Shown: positions 41,919-42,095 of the stretch, piece by piece
Layout: each line of letters opens with the position of its first letter
How positions within the stretch are numbered: the first letter of the stretch is position 1
Assembly: GCA_900175165.2 (NCBI GenBank)
Contig: FWWN02000597.1
Span: 1-42,095 of the forward strand
Length of the DNA: 42,095 nt
Reading direction: 5' to 3'
DNA from: Rhizomucor pusillus
Lineage: Eukaryota > Mucoromycota > Mucoromycetes > Mucorales > Lichtheimiaceae
Translations under genes and position numbers: made by a program
Notes under the pieces: model-generated
What the model saw: only the letters and a program-made list of their open reading frames with translations
Databases searched by the model: none
What the model was told of the DNA's origin: nothing

Positions 41919-42095
41919 GGAAAGCTTATCTTTGAGACTTGTAGCATTGCATATCAAAATCAATGGAAAAATACAAACGAGTCAAAATATTGTAGTGAGG
42001 TGTTTAGCCATTGTATGCAACTGTTATTTTGCTACGATTTCAAGTGCATTCGCACGGCTGTGATGGTCATTTGCAACTGGCTGACTAGGTACCAG
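41919..42095. other. 3' flank, no gene seen
   Basis: 177 bp after the small gene's stop. AT-rich; nothing supportable before the window ends. Confidence 0.5.

Overview
The window is nuclear DNA from an early-diverging fungus, most likely a member of the Mucoromycota (inference). The reasons are protein-coding genes cut into many exons by short introns (about 52-75 nt, GT(A/G)AGT-type donors, CTRAY-type branch sites), very tight gene spacing, eukaryotic gene content, and accessory ends that carry a decayed Helitron and unrecognised, frameshifted genes. Single-exon reading misses most genes here. Exon joins below were worked out by hand from splice signals, reading phase and family conservation; every joined model stays in phase except one junction in the parvulin gene.

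Left end (1-6516): accessory DNA. It holds a collapsed Helitron protein (408-1250), a pair of diverged direct repeats, a cluster of GACCG/CGGTC palindromes, a hairpin followed by an ATA microsatellite, and two adjacent minus-strand reading frames of unknown function (3219-4705). The upstream one is broken by at least three frame changes.

Core (6517-38165): housekeeping genes. Ribosomal proteins S9 (-) and L21 (+) diverge from a 225-bp shared promoter. TSR3, a SMAP/Age2-type ArfGAP and the splicing factor PRP31 follow in tandem on the minus strand. PRP31 shares a 121-bp divergent promoter with an SR-type splicing factor gene of 12 exons, including 7-, 10- and 12-nt micro-exons. Then come a multi-PH-domain protein, the heterotrimeric G-protein beta subunit (with a GC-AG intron), a serine-rich protein, a tail-anchored ACBD5-like acyl-CoA-binding protein, a serine-rich protein with an RVSF motif, a PIN4-type parvulin in 10 exons (with another GC-AG intron), and a mitochondrial Mss116-like DEAD-box helicase. 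After these lie an SRR1-like protein, a possible RSC58-like chromatin subunit, a HEATR6-like HEAT-repeat protein in 17 exons, a peroxisomal ABCD half-transporter in 13 exons, and a cytochrome b5-domain protein.

Right end (38166-42095): less ordinary. An unrecognised multi-exon gene (about 39313-40385) has two competing acceptors that change its C-terminus. It is followed by a decayed gene resembling a PD-(D/E)XK nuclease, with one frameshift and one in-frame stop, and by a small three-exon gene (94 aa) of unknown function.

Themes: several functionally related pairs share divergent promoters (two ribosomal proteins; two splicing factors). The ACBD5-like protein and the ABCD transporter are both expected to act in peroxisomal very-long-chain acyl-CoA handling. 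The most unusual signals are the micro-exon SR gene, the two GC-AG introns and the decaying gene families at the two ends. I found no convincing wholly new system.
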